Assembly (NCBI RefSeq): GCF_010015585.1
Contig: NW_022985070.1
Span: 186,001-250,000, forward strand
From: Eremomyces bilateralis CBS 781.70
Taxonomy: Eukaryota > Ascomycota > Dothideomycetes > Eremomycetales > Eremomycetaceae
Direction of reading: 5' to 3'
Length of the DNA: 64,000 bases
The notes beneath the pieces were generated by a model that saw nothing but the letters and a program-made list of their open reading frames with translations, was not told where the DNA came from and ran no database searches. Shown piece after piece: positions 11,395 through 21,834 of this stretch. The position numbers and the translations under genes are program-made. Position 1 is the first letter of the stretch. Each line of letters begins with the position of its first letter.

Positions 11395-12020
11395 GGCTGC
11401 TATCGTCTAATCATGATAATCCTTCTTATATATTATAGGAGAGGACAACACTGGCGGTTAGCACATTCGATCGGAATATCAGAAGGGTCTAAAAGTCATG
11501 GATTTGGTATCGGCCATGGAATACCACTGCTACTGCCACACGAAGAGCTTAAAACGACATCGCGAGTGCGATGCCGACGTCAGAGGTATTCGGTATTGCG
11601 GAACTCCGCATCGCGTCGAGCAATCGGTCTATCCGAGTTACATAGAACCGAGCTTAGGTCCTAGCGGTGGGAGGGGCACACGCGGATCGGTTTAGCAGAG
11701 CCAAAGCATGTTTTAAACATCGCTTGAACATAAACTTGGGTAAAAAAGAAAATGCCAGAATTATACTTACCTTATCTTGCTGTATGTACCTTAACATGTG
11801 CGCTTTTCTGGCTCCGCCAGAAATAGTGAGAGAGAGATTCATACGCCCGTCAGGCCTCTCTGCGAGGCCCATGCGCCAGAAATAGTGAAGGGACAGGAGG
11901 TGAGAAAATGGTTGGATGCATCACGTGGATTTGGTACATACCATAGACGTGCCGTCTGACCAGAGCGACTTTGATGCTTCGACTTCTCATGAGGTCTTTC
12001 CTTTTTCGAACCACCTGGAA
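11395..12020. other. intergenic, acyl-CoA ligase promoter side
   Basis: About 630 bp without a supported gene. A 15-bp sequence CGCCAGAAATAGTGA occurs twice (near 11815 and 11873), around a segment with inverted GGCCTC-like pieces. This may be a small repeat remnant; I cannot assign a family. Confidence 0.4.
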
Positions 12021-12864
12021 TCAACTCACTTTGGTCTGGGCCTGTTGTATCTTAGACGGGCTGTAAAGATCATTCTCTCGCGTCGCGTGTTTTTCACCAT
12101 CCAGAGCCCACCCATGGAAACCGACTTTCGAACCCAGTTCGTACCCTCCTCGCTTTCATGAATCAAAGTCAATAATTGCCGGAGTATCTCCATCTATCAC
12201 GATGTTTGATGGGTCGAAAATCGTTATGACCAAGTCCCAAATTATGCATATGACTTGTACCAGCCTGAATCCCCTGCAGACAAGCACTCCTGTTAAACGA
12301 CATCCCATCATTTAACATCTGCGAGAGAGTCGTCGGATCTTTGACCGAACCAAGCCTTATGATCCGACCGTCCCGAACAACACTGACTAGGTATTGTGCA
12401 ATATTGGGATGCCGATGCTTTCTCCAAATCTCGCACGCTTCCGCCTCTGTCAAAATCTGACGATGGTGGAATAACAGGACGGAGGAACCTGAATCCATTC
12501 AGGGGCTGGGTTTGAGAGGTCAGATACCACTTGCTGGGAATGATCGCGTTATACCAGTTTCTTATTCTACGTTGGTAGCAAACAGTGGTCAATACAATCG
12601 AACAAACATGATCCCTAATATGTAAAACGGTCTCTCTTCTTTTCTATCCTATCTTACTTACATCCCTAATTCTGTCGTTTGCGTTTCGGGGATGCCTGTG
12701 GACGAGTTCGACGATGGCCCACTGATAGCCTCAACGGTAAACCTTACCCATTCCATTGGAAGCGTGATCCTAACCTTCGAAGCACTTTTACCTAGGGTCG
12801 CATCGGATTTCCGCATCATCTTCCGAGCGTCTCGATGATCGTCGAACTGCCTTTCGCTTAGCAT
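12021..12864 (-). pseudogene. protein-kinase-like pseudogene
   Basis: Minus-strand remnants of one kinase-like gene lie in several frames. The N-terminal piece is near 12864-12660. A plausible intron follows (donor GTAAGTAAG near 12658, acceptor CGTAG near 12582). Next is a piece with PSKWYLTSQTQPLNGF, and then the main piece with EAEACEIWRKHRHPNIAQYL and a degraded catalytic loop LGLGHNDFRP. Beyond it, in another frame, are the IDGDTPAIIDFDS segment and a tail typical of the family. At least two frame changes and an internal stop break it. Fungal genomes carry expanded families of such small kinase-like proteins, so this is probably a dead paralogue. Confidence 0.65.
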
Positions 12865-12984
12865 TTAAATGCTCTGCTTGCCGTACGATCCTGTACGGTC
12901 TCCTGCCATGTCTTCCGCAGACAATTCGGATGTGGCTTATTGAGCATTGGCCTCAGTGGTGGTGCCTTCCTGGGATTGTAATTA

Positions 12985-13540
12985 TAGAGCAGAAAAAGAA
13001 TAATAGGAACATACTTTTCGAAAACGAGTTGCTTGCATACGAGCGGCTATGGACTTGCAAGGACATCTGGTACTACGTTTATATGGCGTAGGACTTTATG
13101 GCGGAAAACCTGCCGTGGTCCTTTCGGAGGTCCACGGCCGAACATTTTATGAATGCATAATAGATGACTGCTTTAGAGATGGGGGGTTAAGGGCGAAAAT
13201 AACTGATGTAGTCCGCTCTATCTACGAGTCGAGGGTGAGCCATGTAGACCTGAAATCGGATAATTTTTTTTAGATCCGCAGGTTGTTGTGGTGGGTTTTG
13301 ATTAGGTCGAGTTTACTGATGAGCATGATTGGGAGAACTTCCCGAATAAGGGTGATGTCAATGACATTATGGAGGAGTACGAGTGGAGCATCTTCCTACA
13401 GGAAGACCGGACAGACTTTTTGAACTCAGCCTCTCCATTCAATTACTGCATGAAGTCGCCATATGCCAACGAAAACAGGGATGAATTCGAAAGAGAAATG
13501 CTCAAAGGAAAAGACCAAGCATCGTACAGATGATGATGGG
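12985..13540 (+). pseudogene. second kinase-like pseudogene
   Basis: Plus-strand fragments of a different small kinase-like family. An upstream piece ENELLAYERL lies in one frame. LQGHLVLRLYGVGLYGG and VSHVDLKSDNFF, the latter a catalytic-loop-like HxDLKxxN segment, lie in a second. Then comes VEFTDEHDWENF and a tail to about 13533. The frame shifts before the LQGHLV segment and again at a run of eight T near 13262, and a TAG interrupts the segment after that run. Several changes look like C-to-T, which would fit old repeat-induced point mutation, though I have not measured this. Confidence 0.6.
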
Positions 13541-16114
13541 AAGAGACTGCTAAATTGGCGATGTACGATAGCAAGCAACGTAGTGATCGATTGACCTACC
13601 ATAAGTACCAGCTCAAAACATACCATAACTTGAGGAACGCGAAGTCCGGAGGCTCCTTACTATCCATCGTATCTCTGAAATAGCAAGAGGATCCTAATTA
13701 GGCCACGATCAGCTTTATCAGACTCGATCAGTCCGATTCTATTGATACGTTCTTATTCCTTAATCGATTTCCCAAACCGGAGTCCCATCGTCAGGCTATA
13801 AGAAAAAATTCACCTAAGACATCCCCATCATGATGCGTCCGAAAAGGTGACAAGTTCGTCCGCTTCGACTCGTTACAAACATAATCTAATAATGGAATAA
13901 AGGACTGTAGGCCTTCGTGAACGCGTGAGACATATTAATCAGGGAAATTACCCCCCATTCCCCTTTCTTCAACTAGGTATAAGATAATATCTGTTTCTTT
14001 TGCTTCGGCACAAACTTTTTGGTTGCAGATGATTTAGATCCGGCAACTCTCGAGGCTTGTGTACTTCCCATTTTCTGTGAACTGATAATCGCGAAGTTGG
14101 GCACCGGAAAGTACAACTAAGCACTATTGTTGCACTTCCCGCAACAAATTCTAGAGAAATTAGATCAGATGCCATGGATTCATCCGGCCTGGAAGCTGTG
14201 ACGTCTGCACAACAGAAGTCTCCGTATTTTCCAGTCAGATTGGCTAATCGTTCGTAGCAGCAGAGTCCGGTCTCGGAGAGAAGAATACACCACATGGATT
14301 GAAGACGTTGACTGAGCGTGCAAATTACGAGAAACGAGTCATGCGAACGATTTGGAAATTGTCCGCCCACGCGGTCGACAGTAGATGCCGCTCGATCCTG
14401 CAAGTCCAACGGGCCGAGACGGGACCATGCCTCCATGCCTCCATCGACGTAAGAGGATCGAATATCCCTGATACCTTGGGATGTTGGGAACCCAGAAGTT
14501 CAATGGGTTTTCAAGTTTTATCTTATCGATCGATCTATCCAGTGTCTCAAAGTAGCGGAATAATTCCAGTCCGGACTAGGCTAGTGATACTGGTGCGAGT
14601 GTGCGACGGATAACTCCAGGACCCAGGCGGATCAGTCCATGGAACCTGGAATCCAGAACTTACCAGATTGGTTTTGGAAAATCTTTGCTCTGCCGTAAGT
14701 TAGGCCCGATGGAAGGGGTTAATACTCAATAGCCCATACAATTGGATTTTTTCTCTTGCCTCCTTGTCAGTGGAGCTCATTTTGTCTTCCCGAAATCCCA
14801 AAATCATCGCCAAGCAGCGGTCCGCAGGGCAGCCTCACCCGTGTCTAGTCAGACTGGTTGCTGAAGAGCACATGCGTATTGCATTCATAGAGACTAATCC
14901 TGGAAGAGAGCGTGGAATCTAGGAACTTTTCGGATCAGGTGCGTTACCTAATAATCCCGCGTCTGCCTGCATCATCGCTGGGCGGATCACATTCGAGGAA
15001 AATGCGACGCGGGATAACTAGCGGGATGTTGCCTTTTTACGGGCCTTGCTCCTTGGAATCGCAGGGTTGAGAATTCCAGGATCATTTACCCATGATTGAG
15101 GCGAGCAAAACCTGCTCAGTCTCTCCATAGACCACCGTCCATCGTCCATTCGAGAATCGAGATGGCGAACTCTATCGACAAAATCACCAGATGTCCTTCA
15201 ATTGCAGGCAGAAAACTAGAAATTGGACTAGAAAGGCCGGGATGGATGCGACAGAATTTTTTCTAGAGCTCCGGCTTGTTGAATATTGAAGCAGCGGTAG
15301 CCTCTGAGAAATGAAGGGTGTTCAGATGTTCCTTAGAACAGAAAAGTGTGATGTTGCTCTCGACGCTAAAAGAATAGTCAAGCCTCATCACCCACCGGCT
15401 CACGATTTGACGAACCAAATCGTCGTGTCCCACGCCATCTGATAATCAACTACTGTGATGATCAGATAAAATTTTATCTGATCAAGCAGGGATTCCTTGC
15501 AAAATAAGCCGACTAAGCTCCCTTGGCTCCAATTAAAACCTCCCGGACGTTTAACGCCTTTTCTGGACTTTCCCACTGCTGCAGCAACCATGACATGTCC
15601 ATTTGTCCCAACACCATCGCTTGGATCCTTTCCGCTCTTGCACCAGTCCTCCTTGCAGTCTGCTTCAGCTATCCTGCCGACGCATCCCGCCGACGCATAA
15701 AGAGGGTAAATCAAGATGATCCGATCATTCGCTCATGCGAATGATGCTTACCCAGTGCCTACATGCGGGTTCCCGGAGTCCATACCCCTCGTGGCTAGAG
15801 GGCCTAGGGTTGGGCGCGATTGGCTAGGAGCCATACACTGCTCATTCTTTCCGAAGAATATGGGCCGACTGTCGGAGGGCTCCACAAGGCTAAAGTAGGA
15901 TTTACTTCCATGCGGCGTCAAGGTCATGTAACCGAAGGTGCCCTGAGGCCGGAGCACGACATATATCCAGGTAGGCTTGCCCCGAGGGGTTCGTAGTTCG
16001 TACAGATCTTTCAAGTTTTAAGCGATCTTCTCGGGGTCGTCAACTTTTATCTCTCTTGTTTCGCAAGAGGTGGAACTTGGATAGTCATTAGATATATCCC
16101 AATTCCGACCCAAG
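13541..16114. other. long gene-poor region with transporter promoter
   Basis: About 2.6 kb with no gene I can support. Open frames of 155 codons (13969-14436, minus) and 104 codons (15400-15714, minus) have no domain, no homologue I recognise and odd composition. The segment looks like decayed sequence next to the pseudogenes. Its right part is the upstream region of the siderophore transporter and holds the GATA-factor cluster at 15437-15484. Confidence 0.55.
15437..15484. promoter_or_regulatory. iron-responsive GATA-factor (SreA/Sre1-type) site cluster
   Basis: Three matches to ATCWGATAA lie within 46 bp: ATCTGATAA at 15437-15445 (plus), ATCAGATAA at 15461-15469 (plus) and its inverse at 15474-15482 (minus). 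The last two form a perfect 26-bp palindrome (15459-15484). ATCWGATAA is the established recognition sequence of fungal iron-regulatory GATA repressors (SreA, SRE, Sre1, Urbs1), which shut off siderophore uptake when iron is plentiful. The next gene downstream is a siderophore transporter starting at 16115. A chance cluster is very unlikely, since about one such 9-mer is expected in the whole window. Repression by an SreA orthologue is therefore inferred. Confidence 0.8.
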
Positions 16115-18289
16115 ATGAGCGCCCTCTTCGCCAAATTTAAAGGCGATTCTAAAGACGATTCCGCGCATGTCGCGGAATCGTCGGCCTTCGAGAAAGACGC
16201 CGAGACGACCGTTGTGCCTCAAGATCATGAATCTCACGAGCATGCGTCTCACGGCCATGTGTCGGACAGTGATGAAGACAGCATTGACAAGAAGGCTCAG
16301 ACCGGTGTTCAAGATATGGAAGCCACCACGAAGATCTGGACCTTCTCGAATCTCGTCATAGCATACGTGATGTACGAGCGATTCCAACACCATTTGGCCA
16401 TTGGGTACTGATGATTCCCAGGATCTGGTTGATTTACTTCATCGATTCCATGCAGTCGGGCGCAACCAACTCTTTGACCCGTGAGTTTTGTTGGACATAA
16501 CCGATTATGCCAATGTACTGACCTTGCGAAGCCTATGTTACCAGTTCCTTCTCGCAGCATTCCTTGACGGCTACGACGTCTATCCTGTCCAGTATCATTG
16601 GTGGTCTGACCAAGCTTCCATTGGCGAAGATCGTCGATGTCTGGGGCCGCCCGCAAGGTTTCCTCCTCATGATCTTTATCTTGACGGTCGGTATCGTCAT
16701 GATGGCCGGATGCAACAACGTCAAAACCTACGCTGCGGCGCAGGTGTTCTACTGGGTCGGGTAAGCCACTGGAGATCGCACTATTCTGCCGAAGCTTCGA
16801 AGTAGCTGACCGAGCCCAGATTCAACGGCGTGGGATATTGTCTCTCCATTTTCATTGCCGATACATCGTCCCTCAAGAACCGATCCCTCATGCTCGCCTT
16901 TGCCAGCAGCCCCTACATCGCGACGACGTGGATTGGCGGTCCGATGGCCAATGCGATTCTCAAAGGCCCTGGATGGCGCTGGGGCTTTGGAATCTTCTCT
17001 ATCGTGACGCCAGCTGTGACGCTTCCGTTATATGCGCTGTTCACCTATAACCACATGAAGGCTAAGAAGGCCGGATTGGCACCTAAGCGGAATAGCGGAC
17101 GAACACTTGCTCAATCTTTGAAGCACTATGCCATCGAGTTTGATCTCGCTGGTCTGATGCTCCTAATCACGGGCTTTTCACTCTTCCTTCTCTCCTTTGC
17201 GCTCTATAGCTACCAGAAAGATCAGTGGAAGAGCCCTTTGATTATTTGCTTCATCATCTTTGGCGTACTCCTCCTCATCGGCTTTGGTCTGTACGAAAAG
17301 TACCTGGCCCCTAAGACATTCATTCCATTCGAGATTTTGGTCGACCGTTCGGTGTTGGGAGCGTCGATTCTCTCCGGCGTCCTGTTTGTCAGCTTCTATA
17401 TCTGGGACAGCTACTTCATCTCCTTCCTTCAAGTGGTCAACGGTCTCTCTGTGACGGAGGCGTCTTATGTCGCCAATATTTATAGCATTGGGTCCTGCTT
17501 CTGGTCGATCGTCGTCGGCGGTCTTATCCGCTGGAGTGGGCGCTACAAATGGCTCGGTCTCTACTTCGGACTGCCACTGAACGTGCTCGGCATTGTATGT
17601 CTCCCTTCTTGAACATGGCTGGCCGCACTTTCTAACCCTCCACAGGCTCTGATGATCCCCTTCAGATCGGCAGACAGCAAAATCGGATTGATCGTGATGT
17701 GCCAGATTTTCATTGCCTTCGCTGGAGGCACGTTGGTGATCGTCGAGCAGATGGCAGCAATGGTAAGCGGATTCTGACCGCCTTCGAGAGACATAAAACT
17801 GATATGTGAAGGCTGCCGTGACCCATCAACACGTTGCCGTCGTGTTGGCCATCGAGGGCATGTTTGCGAATGTCGGTGGAGCCATCGGCCAAGCAATTGC
17901 AAGCGTACGTGGATTGATTTCCTCCTGAAATATATTGTACTGATGGATGTCATAGGCTGTATGGACTGGTGTTTTCCCGGTACGACTTGCAGAGTATCTG
18001 CCGGAGTCATCTAAAGCCGACGCGTTGACCATCTACGGCGACATCGAGACGCAGCTATCATATCCCATGGGCTCTCCGGAGAGAATCGCAATTCAGATGG
18101 CATATGCCGATGCACAGAGGTATATGCTCATCGGCGGCACGGCCATTTTGGCGCTCGGATTCCCCGCGATCATGGTTTGGCGCGATATCAAGGTCAAGGA
18201 TGTGAGTAAAACCCTGTTCAATCGACTTCCGTACAACATGACTGACAATGAACCAACAGTTCAAGCAAACCAAGGGTCTGGTTGTCTAA
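16115..18289 (+). CDS. siderophore iron transporter, MFS (MirB/Sit1-type)
   Basis: Eight exons, join(16115..16371,16422..16480,16532..16760,16820..17594,17646..17762,17812..17904,17956..18201,18260..18289), 601 residues. All seven introns are 49-59 nt, with matching phase. The cytosolic N-terminus is His/Asp/Ser-rich. A multi-span membrane core follows, with family motifs [55 protein letters not shown] and [23 protein letters not shown]. These identify the 14-TM siderophore-proton symporters that import ferric siderophores at the plasma or vesicle membrane. The siderophore taken up cannot be told. The upstream ATCWGATAA cluster supports iron repression. No siderophore NRPS lies in the window. 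Confidence 0.92.
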
Positions 18290-18883
18290 TGTTTGGAATC
18301 ATTCGGTGTGATATACCAGGAGAATGGATGGAGGAAAAGGTAGGTTGGTATTGGCGTCAAGCATCAGCAGGGGACGCTCTTCGGGTAGCCCAAACATTGT
18401 ACTGCATAATGATGATGACTTGTCAGTTCAGTAGCATCCAATCCAGAATCTATGGACTCGTCTTATCTTCTCCTTGTATTACCTCACCTTGACCTCACCT
18501 TGTCTGGTCGTCAATGTTAAGATGTTCCGCCCATGCAGCATAATTGAAATTGATAGACACAACCTTGACAACATATCTCTGATGAGCAAGAATGAAAAGC
18601 ACCTGGATATCTAGAATAGAACACGTCAAGGCCCAGTGATAGGTATATATAGTTGAGTTCTGGCAATCAATGCCATCACGATTGCAGTCCAACGGATGTG
18701 AAGGTCACAAGACCACGCGTCATGATTGGTTGGCGCGCCACCCCACCGCGACGCGTCTTTATCAGATTCAGTGCGACAGCCGAGAAGATGCCCTCCACCA
18801 CACATGTATCAATGGTACCGACATTGATGCTCAATTCCTGTGTCCATATCTAGAAATTATAGCCTCTCACTTGATTAGAGGTC
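18290..18883. other. intergenic
   Basis: About 590 bp between the transporter stop and the NSE1 start; holds the transporter 3' UTR and the NSE1 promoter. I see nothing else in it. Confidence 0.5.
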
Positions 18884-20069
18884 ATGGTCACAATGTCGGA
18901 CGACTACGGCGATGTTGACCGCGGCTACGACAACTCTCACAAAGCTTTTCTGCAGGCCTTCCTCGCCCGAAGCGTGATGACGCTGGATGAAGCGAAACCC
19001 ATCCTCGCCAAGATATTGTCTGCTCACGGTATTATAATGGTCTATATACCCTGATGCTCTTCCCTAACTCGCTTCGCAGACGACCGGGAGACCCTCCCCG
19101 ACGACATCACCGCCACCGACATCCAATCCTACATCGCAACAGTAAATGCTGCCATCTCCCCCCTCGACTACGAAATCCGCCACACCCACCGCCAAACCGC
19201 CTCCCCTACCACCAACCACCCCACCTCCACCCAGCAACCCTCCCCACGAACCCTCATCTACGCCCTCGTCAACACCGTCTCCGACCTCTCTACCCAACTC
19301 GCCACCACCCACTCTCCCGACGACATCGCCTTCGTCAAGCGTGTCCTCGACGACATGTTCGAGAAAAACAACACCCCGAAACGCGAGACCATGGCCGTCA
19401 AGGGTATCGATGCGCTGCGCAACCGGCGGCCGCCGAACGCGCCGGAGACGCAGGCGCAGACGCCGCGGCGGAGCGAAGGGGGTGAAGGGGCGATGACACA
19501 GATGGCGAACGGGGTGGAGGCGGGGGGCGCGGGGGCAGAGACTCAGGGGAGCGGGGGAACGGCGTTGACGGTGGATCGGGCGGAGAAGGTGTTGCAGGGG
19601 TTGGTGGAGGAGGGGTGGTTTGAGAAGAGTCGAGCGGGGTTTCTGAGCTTGAGTCCGAGGGCGTTGATGGAGTTAAGGGGGTGGTTGTATGATACGTATA
19701 ATGAGGCGGTAGAGGGTGAAGAGGAGGGGGAGAGGTGGGTGAGGATTAAGGATTGTGAGGGGTGTAAGGATATCGTGACGATTGTAAGTGGTGGTGGCTC
19801 TGATAGATAGGGGTTTACTCGCTAACGGATGGTAGGGCCAGCGGTGCGCGAATCCCGATTGTCTGGTTCGGTTTCATAACTTCTGCGCGCAAGGGTTCTT
19901 TCGGAACGGGGCGGCGAAGAACTGTCCGCGGTGTCAGACCGAGTGGACGGGGCAGGACTTCGTGGGACAGGAGGCGGCGAAGGGGATGGCGGCTCAGAGA
20001 AGGCAGAGAGGACAGCGAGTGGGACGGGGTCAGGCGAGTGCCGAGGCAGTTGAGAGTGAGACCGAATGA
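18884..20069 (+). CDS. nse1: SMC5-SMC6 complex subunit NSE1 (RING-like E3)
   Basis: Three exons, join(18884..19028,19080..19783,19836..20069), 360 residues; introns are 51 and 52 nt. The N-terminal part (DNSHKAFLQAFLARSVMTL and onward) is the winged-helix region that binds NSE3. After a variable Gly/Ala/Gln-rich insert (about residues 175-215) a second winged helix follows (ERAEKVL/GWFEKSRAGFLSLSPRALMEL region). The C-terminal variant RING has CEGC, CANPDC, FHNFC and CPRCQTEW zinc ligands. In the SMC5/6 complex NSE1 acts in nuclear DNA repair, with E3 ubiquitin-ligase activity boosted by the MAGE protein NSE3. The first in-frame Met is at 18884; a second at 18893 (MSDDYGD) is an equally plausible start. 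Confidence 0.88.
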
Positions 20070-20460
20070 AGTGGGCTATATGGATGACATGAAGATTATG
20101 ACTTGCGGCTTAGGCATGGTCAGGACGAGCATGCTTTACAGCACCTCAATCCCTGAGCGACGAAAGGCTCGATGGCCTACATAAGAAGGGAAAGTAGGCT
20201 GGAGGTGACCTGGCTCATGCGATTATATATACGTTACCGAGAGATTTCGAAATCAGAATCACTCATTCGAGGGTCGGGTCACAAATTGAAGGTAGCGGCA
20301 GATAATTGGCGGTGAAGAATTGAAGCGGTCATGATATTTTTCGTGCAAAAACACGTTAACTCGCCTTCCGAGCCGTAGCTAGTTATAATGAACCGTGACA
20401 CCGAACCATAATAAGAGCTTTTCCACGCTGAACCTCCCCACCTCGTCCCGTGTCGAGCAT
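20070..20460. other. convergent 3' ends of NSE1 and eL13 genes
   Basis: 391 bp between two stops facing each other. Presumably 3' UTRs; no further feature seen. Confidence 0.6.
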
Positions 20461-21309
20461 CTATTTCTTCTTCGCGCTCTCCTCGTCCGCCTTGGCCTTC
20501 GCACGCTTCTCCCGCACGCCGACATAGCGCGCCTCCGATCGGGCCAGACGCAGCTTCCTGTACGCGTTCTCCTCGGTCGGGTAGTCCGACAGCTTGCCCT
20601 CGGTGATGGCGGCGGCGTGGACGATGGGGATGACGGCGGAGGTGGCGCTGGCAACGCCCTCGCCGTTCTTGGCGGCCTTGACCTCCTCGGCGGAGGCGTC
20701 GCCCTTGGTCTGCTTCCCGTTGCGGCGGGGGAAGAGGATGAGGCGCTGCTGGTATTCCTTGAGACGCGCGACGTTGGCCTTGAGGGACTCCTCGGAGAGG
20801 TTCTGGCGGCGGGGGTCGACAGAGATACCGATGGTGGGTGCCAGCTTGCGGGGAATGCCAGCCTCCTACGAACGATTAGTGCTCTGTTCAACGAGAATTC
20901 AGTAGGGCATCTCATACCTTCAACTCAGCGAGAGAGAAGCCACGGCCAGCGCGCACACGGCGGTTGTACTTGATGGTCGGGCATCGCACAACGGGTCGCA
21001 GCTTATCGAGCGGTCGCGGGGCGATCTTGGCGGCCTTCTCGACACGCGCCTGACGCCTGCGGGTTTTCCGTCCCGGCTATCATCGACAGTTAGAGGCATG
21101 ATTTTTCGAAGGATGGTGTCCGCTTTGATGATCGCAGGCGCCACTGCTCTCACGGGACTGAGAGGGGAATTACCTGATCAAAGTGCGTGCGCACACGGCG
21201 CTGCCAATCCTTGCGGAAATCTTTGCGATCGGTTAGTTGATGGGCTTCATAAGCAGGAGGAGCAAGGCTTACGGTTGTTGGGGACGGCGTTGTTATGCTT
21301 GATCGCCAT
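20461..21309 (-). CDS. rpl13: 60S ribosomal protein eL13
   Basis: Four exons, complement(join(20461..20865,20918..21076,21174..21220,21273..21309)), 215 residues. Introns are 52, 97 and 52 nt; the first lies just 37 nt after the start codon, a common arrangement in fungal ribosomal protein genes. Landmarks run collinear with yeast Rpl13: [67 protein letters not shown], and a Lys-rich tail ending KK. It is a structural protein of the large cytosolic ribosomal subunit. It is divergent from the LYS2-like gene across 525 bp. Confidence 0.96.
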
Positions 21310-21834
21310 TTTGAACGAGACAGCCTAACAAAATCGATGGGTGTGAAGTGTGCAAGTCGGAGGAGGTGGAATCTCGAATGGAAATTTGGTGTTGGTGAAA
21401 GCTTTGGCGAGCCTCGCTTGTGGAGAACTGAGCTAAGCTTAAACGGGTCTAGTGGGATTGTTCACGTGACAACTACCACTTCAATCCTTCCTTTGCAGTA
21501 AAGAATCGGAAGTACTCTTGCTGTTACCGCTGACAGACAATATCAAAAGGTCTAGAGGCTGGAACATCTCGGCTATTCAATTGATTTCGTCCATAACTCA
21601 TGCCATACGTGGAGTCGTGGCCTTGTACCTGTAAAGTCTCAAGCCTTCATCGGCCAATTTGTGGCTAACACACCCCGGTCAAAAATTTAACCGCGGAATC
21701 GGAATCAACATTTCATCACTCCGATTGATAATTGATCGGAGATTCGAGATCTGAGTCATTATTGATGCCATAAAGTCTTCCGTCCCGCCCTATCCAATGT
21801 CATTATAACCGATTCTTTTTATTTTGCTTCAAGT
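21310..21834. other. divergent promoter region, eL13 / LYS2-like
   Basis: 525 bp between two divergent starts. It contains TGAGTCA at 21752-21758 and a CCAAT box near 21792, both on the LYS2-like side. No coding frame here could supply the N-terminal region missing from the LYS2-like protein. Confidence 0.6.
21752..21758. promoter_or_regulatory. Gcn4/CPC1-type site (TGACTCA, inverse)
   Basis: TGAGTCA, the reverse complement of the consensus bound by Gcn4/CpcA/CPC1 in cross-pathway (general amino acid) control, 77-83 bp before the LYS2-like start codon. Confidence 0.55.

Noticed and set aside
13969-14436. 155-codon minus-strand open frame
   Set aside because: No domain, no recognisable homologue, no splice partners, and it sits in a decayed stretch; most likely chance.
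15400-15714. 104-codon minus-strand open frame overlapping the GATA palindrome
   Set aside because: No family resemblance, and it overlaps the regulatory cluster; treated as promoter sequence.
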